In this document: piece after piece, positions 59,611 through 64,000 of the stretch
Position numbering within the stretch: position 1 is the first letter of the stretch
How the letters are laid out: the number at the start of each line of letters is the position of its first letter
Program-made: the position numbers and the translations under genes
The notes under the pieces: model-generated
Told to the model about the DNA's origin: nothing
What the model saw: only the letters and a program-made list of their open reading frames with translations
Databases searched by the model: none
Assembly: GCA_030645475.1 (NCBI GenBank)
Contig: JAUSMA010000069.1
Span: 186,001 to 250,000 of the forward strand
Reading direction: 5' to 3'
Length of the DNA stretch: 64,000 bases
From: Nitrospirota bacterium
Lineage (GTDB): Bacteria; Nitrospirota; Nitrospiria; Nitrospirales; Nitrospiraceae

Positions 59611-60263
59611 GTTCGGCGATCTACGGGGTCTTATGGGCCTTCTTCCGGACCATCGGGCTGATCTGTTTTCGTTACCGAGTCGTGGGGGCGGTTCCCAAGA
59701 CCGGCGGGTTCATCGTGGCGGCGAACCACGCCAGTTATCTGGATATTCCGTTTCTCGGTTGTGGGATTTGGCGGCGGGCCTGGTATTTAGGCCGTAGCGA
59801 TCTCTTTCCCGTGCCAGGTTTCAAGGCGATCTGCCAATGGTTGGGATGGATTCCCTTGCGGACCGGCCGGTTGGATCGTGATGCATTTGGCAAGGCGGTC
59901 AGTCTCGTCAAGGCTGGAAAGATTGTGGTGATCTTTCCTGAGGGTGGCCGTAGCGCGGACGGACGGTTACAATCTCCTAAACCGGGGATTGGTGTGATAG
60001 TGGCGCAAACCGGTTGTGCTGTGATTCCGGCCTATCTCAAGGGCACCTATGAGGTGTTGCCGACAGGAACCATGTGGCCGCGCTTTCGCCCCGTGACCGT
60101 TCTCTATGGGGAGCCCATCACGTTTTCCCGGAATGGGGAGAACGGAGAAGCCAAGCAGTTTTATCAGGAGGTGACTCGCACCGTGATGGATCGCATTGCC
60201 TCCTTAGGTGACATCGAGTCTCCGGTTCAGCAGTCCCGTGCCGGCATTCGCAAGGCTGAGTGA
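59607..60263 (+). CDS. plsC: 1-acyl-sn-glycerol-3-phosphate acyltransferase
   Basis: A 218-residue membrane-associated enzyme making phosphatidic acid. The catalytic HX4D motif is NHASYLDIPFLG. FPEGGRSADGRL is motif III and VIPAYLKGTYE motif IV. An N-terminal hydrophobic segment (IYGVLWAFFRTIGLICF) anchors it. Its GTG start overlaps the cmk stop (GTGA). Confidence 0.94.
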   Translation: MSSAIYGVLWAFFRTIGLICFRYRVVGAVPKTGGFIVAANHASYLDIPFLGCGIWRRAWYLGRSDLFPVPGFKAICQWLGWIPLRTGRLDRDAFGKAVSLVKAGKIVVIFPEGGRSADGRLQSPKPGIGVIVAQTGCAVIPAYLKGTYEVLPTGTMWPRFRPVTVLYGEPITFSRNGENGEAKQFYQEVTRTVMDRIASLGDIESPVQQSRAGIRKAE

Positions 60264-60268
60264 ATGTC

Positions 60269-60302
60269 GGTTATATAACCATCAGCACCCGACTCCAGTC
60301 GG
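60269..60302 (+). promoter_or_regulatory. Two palindromes in the rpsA leader
   Basis: GGTTATATAACC (60269-60280) and CCGACT-cc-AGTCGG (60289-60302) lie between plsC and the rpsA ribosome site (AGGAT near 60310). S1 binds its own mRNA leader in E. coli, so these may be autoregulatory hairpins. The first could also be a promoter -10 region. Confidence 0.4.
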
Positions 60303-60320
60303 AAGGGTAGGATTTACATC

Positions 60321-62036
60321 ATGAGTACGGTTTCGCCATCGAGTGATCAGCAATTAGACCGCGCGGCCTTAGCGGCCCTCTACGAGGAGACTTTCAAGAA
60401 CCTCGAAGAGGGTACGATTACAGAGGGTCGAGTCGTTGCCGTCAGCAAAGACAAAGTGGTCGTCGATATCGGATACAAGTCCGAGGGCATGATCTCCAAC
60501 GATCAGTTCTCCACCGAGGAGCTCCAGAACCTTAAGGTAGGCGATCCGCTCAAAGTCTATATTGAGGAATGTGAAGACGCCGACGGCAATCTGGTTCTCT
60601 CCAAAGAAAAAGCCGACAAGATGAAGATTTGGGAGGAGCTGGAAAAGCTCTTCAACGAAGAAAAAAGCATCGACGGCAAGATTGTGGCACGGATCAAGGG
60701 CGGCATGATGGTGGATATCGGGGTGAAGGCATTTTTGCCTGGCTCGCAGATCGACCTGCATCCGGTGCGAGATCTCGACGGGTTGGTTGGGCGCACCTTC
60801 CCACTCAAGATCATCAAGATCAATCATCGGCGCGGCAATGTGGTCGTGTCCCGACGCGTGCTCTTGGAGGAGACGAGGGATTCGAAACGGAAGAATACCC
60901 TCTCCACGCTGAAGGAAGGCCAATTGATCCAAGGCGTGGTGAAGAACATCACGGACTACGGAGCCTTCATCGATCTCGGTGGCATCGACGGGTTGCTCCA
61001 CATTACGGACATGTCCTGGGGCCGTGTTGGCCATCCATCTGAGATGTTCAACATCGGTGACAAAGTGGAAGTCAGTGTTCTCAAGTACGATCGAGAGACC
61101 GGGCGTATTTCGCTGGGCTTAAAGCAGAAGAGCGCCGATCCCTGGAGCGGCGTTGCCGGCAAATACACGATTGGCACCCGCGTTCGAGGTCGTGTGGTGA
61201 GCCTGACCGACTACGGGGCCTTCATCGAGCTCGAGCCCGGTGTCGAGGGACTGGTGCATGTCTCTGAAATGTCCTGGACACATGAAGTCCGCCATCCGTC
61301 ACGCGTCGTCTCCATCGGAGATCAGGTCGAAGCGGCGGTACTGAACGTGGATCCTGGCAGCAGGAAGATTTCGCTCGGCATGAAGCAGACTGCGCCGAAT
61401 CCCTGGGATATGGTGGAAGGGAAGTACGCCATCGGTACACGCATTGAAGGAAAAGTGAAGAGCCTCACAGACTTCGGCGCGTTCGTCGGACTTGAAGAGG
61501 GCATCGATGGATTGATCCATATTTCCGACATGTCATGGACGAAGCACATCAAGCACCCCTCTGAACTCTTCAAGAAGGGCCAGAAGGTCGAAGCGGTGGT
61601 GTTGCGGATCGACAAAGAGAAGGAACGGCTGTCACTTGGGTATAAGCAGCTCGGGAGCGATCCCTGGGATGCCGAGATCCCGAATAAATATGGCGTCGGG
61701 GATGTGGCGGTCGGGAAGGTCAGCAAGATCGCCGATTTCGGCATTTTCGTCGAATTGGACGGAGGCGTCGAAGGGTTGATTCACATCAGCGAGGCGGGTC
61801 TCGACCAACAGGCCAAGCTGGAAGAGAAGTTCAAGTTGGGGGATGAAGTCACGGCCAAGATCATCAAGGTCGATCGCGAAGAGCGGAAGATCGCGCTCAG
61901 CCTGCGCGATCACCAGTCGGACAACGATCGCCGGCAGGTCGATGAATACCATTCCACGCAAGGCACGTTAGACCAAAGCTTGGGTCGCGCGGTCAAGCAG
62001 AGCCGGAAGCGGAACCAAGCTGAAGACGAGAAGTAG
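60321..62036 (+). CDS. rpsA: 30S ribosomal protein S1
   Basis: 571 residues with six S1 (OB-fold) domains at about 28-97, 113-180, 199-267, 284-353, 371-440 and 458-527. The last four share the ITDYGAFIDLGG/GLLHITDMSW pattern (SLTDYGAFIELEPGVEGL, SLTDFGAFVGLEEGIDGL). It helps mRNA bind the 30S subunit. The C-terminal ~45 residues are basic and Gln-rich. AGGAT lies 8 bp before the ATG. cmk-rpsA-ihf is a conserved order, here with plsC and sppA added. Confidence 0.97.
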   Translation: MSTVSPSSDQQLDRAALAALYEETFKNLEEGTITEGRVVAVSKDKVVVDIGYKSEGMISNDQFSTEELQNLKVGDPLKVYIEECEDADGNLVLSKEKADKMKIWEELEKLFNEEKSIDGKIVARIKGGMMVDIGVKAFLPGSQIDLHPVRDLDGLVGRTFPLKIIKINHRRGNVVVSRRVLLEETRDSKRKNTLSTLKEGQLIQGVVKNITDYGAFIDLGGIDGLLHITDMSWGRVGHPSEMFNIGDKVEVSVLKYDRETGRISLGLKQKSADPWSGVAGKYTIGTRVRGRVVSLTDYGAFIELEPGVEGLVHVSEMSWTHEVRHPSRVVSIGDQVEAAVLNVDPGSRKISLGMKQTAPNPWDMVEGKYAIGTRIEGKVKSLTDFGAFVGLEEGIDGLIHISDMSWTKHIKHPSELFKKGQKVEAVVLRIDKEKERLSLGYKQLGSDPWDAEIPNKYGVGDVAVGKVSKIADFGIFVELDGGVEGLIHISEAGLDQQAKLEEKFKLGDEVTAKIIKVDREERKIALSLRDHQSDNDRRQVDEYHSTQGTLDQSLGRAVKQSRKRNQAEDEK

Positions 62037-62062
62037 GTTCGAGCCAGCAGACATCAGCGTCA

Positions 62063-62088
62063 GCCGGGGGCGCGTATGCGCCCCCGGC
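62063..62088 (+). terminator. Strong GC hairpin after rpsA
   Basis: GCCGGGGGCGC-gtat-GCGCCCCCGGC: a perfect 11-bp stem with a 4-base loop, 26 bp after the rpsA stop. No T tract follows, so it may slow 3' decay or attenuate transcription into sppA rather than fully terminate. Confidence 0.6.
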
Positions 62089-62109
62089 ACTGTGAGCAGA
62101 TAATACAAT

Positions 62110-63006
62110 ATGAGTAATGAAGCAACAGAAAAGCCGGCCAAGCGCGGGATCGTGCGCAGAGTGTTTTGGGCGCTCGGCATCGGGCTAGGCCTGCTCTTTC
62201 TGATGAACCTATTTTTCCCCGATCTTGACCTTTCGATGGAGGATCGGGTTGGGCTGATCCGTATTGAAGGTGTTATTCTGGATGCCCAGTCCACGATCGG
62301 TGAATTGAAGCGATTTGCCGACAATCCTTCCGTGAAAGCCATTGTTCTGAGAATTGACAGCCCCGGGGGCGGAGTTGTGCCGTCGCAAGAAATCCATGAT
62401 GCGGTCCAGCGCATTCGGAACAAGAGCAATAAGCCTGTGATCGCCTCGATGGGATCTGTGGCGGCGTCAGGGGGCTATTACATTGCCGTGGCGACTGATC
62501 GCATCATGGCCAACTCCGGGACGCTGACGGGGAGTATCGGCGTGATCATGGAGACGGCCAACGTCGAAGGGCTGCTCAAGAAGATCGGGGTCGAAGGTGT
62601 GGTGATCAAGAGCGGCCGATTCAAAGACGTGGGGTCGCCCCTCCGGAAGATGAGTGACGAAGAACATGCGCTGCTCCAATCCGTCATGGACGATGTCCAT
62701 AAGCAGTTCATCGAGGCCGTAGCGGAAGGGCGCGGGCTTGCGTTGGTTGATGTGCAGGCTTTGGCGGATGGGCGAATTTTCACGGGCAGGCAAGCCAAAG
62801 AGTCGAAGCTGGTGGATGAGCTTGGCGATCTCGAGGATGCGATTCAGCTGGCTGCGGATTCGGCCGGCATCGAAGGTGAGCCGAAAATCATCGAGCCTCG
62901 CCGGAGATTTTCATTTAGAGAGTTGATCGAATCTCGAATCTCGATGCTCTTTCCCCGACTGGACTTTTACCATGGGCTCGGGTTCAAGTATCTCATGGCA
63001 TTCTAG
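62110..63006 (+). CDS. sppA: Signal peptide peptidase SppA, short type
   Basis: A 298-residue membrane-bound serine protease that degrades cleaved signal peptides. One N-terminal span (VFWALGIGLGLLFLMNLFF). The catalytic Ser is in VIASMGSVAASGGYYIA, and the general base Lys in VIKSGRFKDVGSP. IDSPGGGVVPSQEI is the oxyanion/binding loop. Ribosome site weak. It follows the GC hairpin. Confidence 0.95.
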   Translation: MSNEATEKPAKRGIVRRVFWALGIGLGLLFLMNLFFPDLDLSMEDRVGLIRIEGVILDAQSTIGELKRFADNPSVKAIVLRIDSPGGGVVPSQEIHDAVQRIRNKSNKPVIASMGSVAASGGYYIAVATDRIMANSGTLTGSIGVIMETANVEGLLKKIGVEGVVIKSGRFKDVGSPLRKMSDEEHALLQSVMDDVHKQFIEAVAEGRGLALVDVQALADGRIFTGRQAKESKLVDELGDLEDAIQLAADSAGIEGEPKIIEPRRRFSFRELIESRISMLFPRLDFYHGLGFKYLMAF

Positions 63007-63059
63007 TGCGGTCGGATCGACGAGCGGGTTGATTCATCAACACGAAAGGGGAGTCCGAT

Positions 63060-63341
63060 ATGACGAAGGCCCAGATCATCGAGCGCGTCTCAGAGCAGAT
63101 CACGACGTTGACGAAGCGGCAGGCGGAAGTCGTCGTCAATACGATTTTCGATTGTGTGCGTGATTCGCTGAAGAACGGGGATAAGACGGAGATTCGAGGA
63201 TTCGGCAGTTTTCGCCTGCGGGCACGCCGGATGAAAGAAGGACGAAACCCTAAGACCGGTGCGACCGTCGCGGTCCCTGCCAAGAAAGTTCCCTTCTTTA
63301 AGGCCGGCAAAGAATTAAAGGAACTTCTGAACCAGTCATAA
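63060..63341 (+). CDS. IHF/HU-family DNA-binding protein
   Basis: 93 residues. It has MTKAQIIERVSEQITTLTKRQ, the IRGFGSFRLRARRMKEGRNP core and TGATVAVPAKKVPFFKAGKEL. The RARRMKEGRNPKTG arm is more like IHF-beta than HU, and the position after rpsA matches ihfB. AGGGGAG lies before the ATG. Whether a second IHF subunit exists cannot be seen here. Confidence 0.92.
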   Translation: MTKAQIIERVSEQITTLTKRQAEVVVNTIFDCVRDSLKNGDKTEIRGFGSFRLRARRMKEGRNPKTGATVAVPAKKVPFFKAGKELKELLNQS

Positions 63342-63354
63342 CAGGAAGCGTACC

Positions 63355-64000
63355 ATGAATTCACCAGATTCCCACAATACAGCCGAGGTTGAGGTCCGGT
63401 GGACGGACGAGGCGTCCAAGCGTCTGGAGCGGGCACCGATATTTTTGCGCGGCATGGTCCGCCGGCTGGCCGAGAAAAAAGCTCGAGAGCTTGGCTATGC
63501 AGAGATCACGGGGGAAACTCTCGATCAGTTCAAGAACCAAATGATGGGCGGGATGGGTGGCGAATCCGGCATGGCGGACGCTGCGGAGCAAATGGCGCAA
63601 GGCCATCTGCCCTGGACTGCCGCGGCGAAGGAACGGCTGAATTCCGTTCCTGAGTTTATGCGCAACATGACCAAGCAGATTGCCGAGGAGATCGCCAAGG
63701 AACGGGGCCATCTCGAGGTGAACGTCGACCTGTTTGAAAAGGTTGAAGCACTGGGGGATCTCCGGGAGGCCTCTGCTCCTCCGCTTGAATGGAGTGAGGG
63801 CGCGTTGGCTCAACTTCATGAGAAGCTGAAGCAATCGCCCCCGATCGCCATCGAATTTGTCACGGACATGCTGCGGCGGGACACTGAAGATTTGGCAAGA
63901 GAGAAGGGCCTGACGCGGATCGACGAGTCGGTGCTGCTTCAGTTATGGGATGCGCCACAGGAGCGAGTGACGTGGACCGATGAAGCGTGGAAGCGCCTAC
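63355..64000 (+). CDS. Multi-domain PCP_red repeat protein (partial, runs off the end)
   Basis: The frame stays open from ATG 63355 (AGGAAG 6 bp upstream) to the window edge, over 215 codons. Four PCP_red-like repeats are visible: VRWTDEASKRLERAPIFLRG, LPWTAAAKERLNSVPEFMRN, PPLEWSEGALAQLHEKL and VTWTDEAWKRL. The first two have the full helix and IT/L-V end. It is related to the 48493-49251 protein but has no N-terminal zinc ribbon. It follows the ihf-like gene by 13 bp. Role unknown. Confidence 0.87.
   Translation, partial: MNSPDSHNTAEVEVRWTDEASKRLERAPIFLRGMVRRLAEKKARELGYAEITGETLDQFKNQMMGGMGGESGMADAAEQMAQGHLPWTAAAKERLNSVPEFMRNMTKQIAEEIAKERGHLEVNVDLFEKVEALGDLREASAPPLEWSEGALAQLHEKLKQSPPIAIEFVTDMLRRDTEDLAREKGLTRIDESVLLQLWDAPQERVTWTDEAWKRL

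Overview
The window reads as a single contiguous chromosomal piece of a GC-rich (roughly 57 percent) Gram-negative bacterium. Lipoprotein signals, PCP_red-domain proteins without any photosynthesis genes, formylglycine-enzyme-like (SUMF1) proteins, a ferredoxin-type siroheme reductase and dispersed ~120-155 bp inverted-repeat elements suggest Nitrospira or a close relative in the Nitrospirota. This placement is an inference: the window holds no rRNA or nxr/amo marker. I see no transposase, CRISPR array or prophage.

Layout. 1-2.7 kb: a histidine-kinase hybrid, preceded by the tail of a response regulator, and a secreted phosphodiester-glycosidase-like protein. 2.7-4.4 kb: the first repeat element, a membrane-anchored rhodanese, a lipoprotein and pyrE. 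4.4-16.2 kb: a long leftward cluster running from a zinc-ribbon protein through three SUMF1-fold proteins, a frameshifted zinc-ribbon paralogue, a TIGR01777 epimerase, DUF4149, PDZ and membrane proteins, DNA photolyase, a DUF523/DUF1722 protein and a CbiX-like chelatase. It is transcribed away from a B12-binding MerR regulator of the CarH/LitR type. The divergent promoters carry three copies of a 10-bp operator, so the cluster looks like a light-response regulon. 16.3-25.7 kb: tRNA-Leu, an SF1-like ATPase without a Walker A motif, anmK, a DUF2726 protein, a CpoB-like TPR protein, a beta-helix protein, a GGDEF response regulator, a PilZ protein and a lytic transglycosylase behind a strongly structured leader.

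25.8-36.9 kb is mostly information processing. tRNA-fMet lies beside fmt, rsmB and rpe, followed by an archaeal/eukaryotic-type phenylalanyl-tRNA synthetase pair (pheS, pheT). These converge on thrS-infC-rpmI-rplT, where infC appears to start at an AUC codon. Then come tRNA-Val, HU and a Fis-type regulator. 37.1-44.8 kb is an assimilatory sulfur operon: Rrf2 regulator, a siroheme reductase fused to a TusA-like domain, APS reductase, a TrpD2-like protein, CysD and CysN with a degenerate CysC domain. An AIPR-family putative phage-defence gene follows at 45.3-47.1 kb, between repeat elements.

47.3-53.2 kb: an Mrp ATPase, a PCP_red protein, a histidine-rich membrane protein, yebC, and ruvA-ruvB split by a cysteine-rich secreted protein. 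53.4-63.3 kb is one rightward supra-operon: pheA-hisC-aroF-tyrA-aroA (phenylalanine/tyrosine synthesis), cmk, plsC, rpsA, sppA and an HU/IHF gene. The window ends inside a second, larger PCP_red repeat protein.
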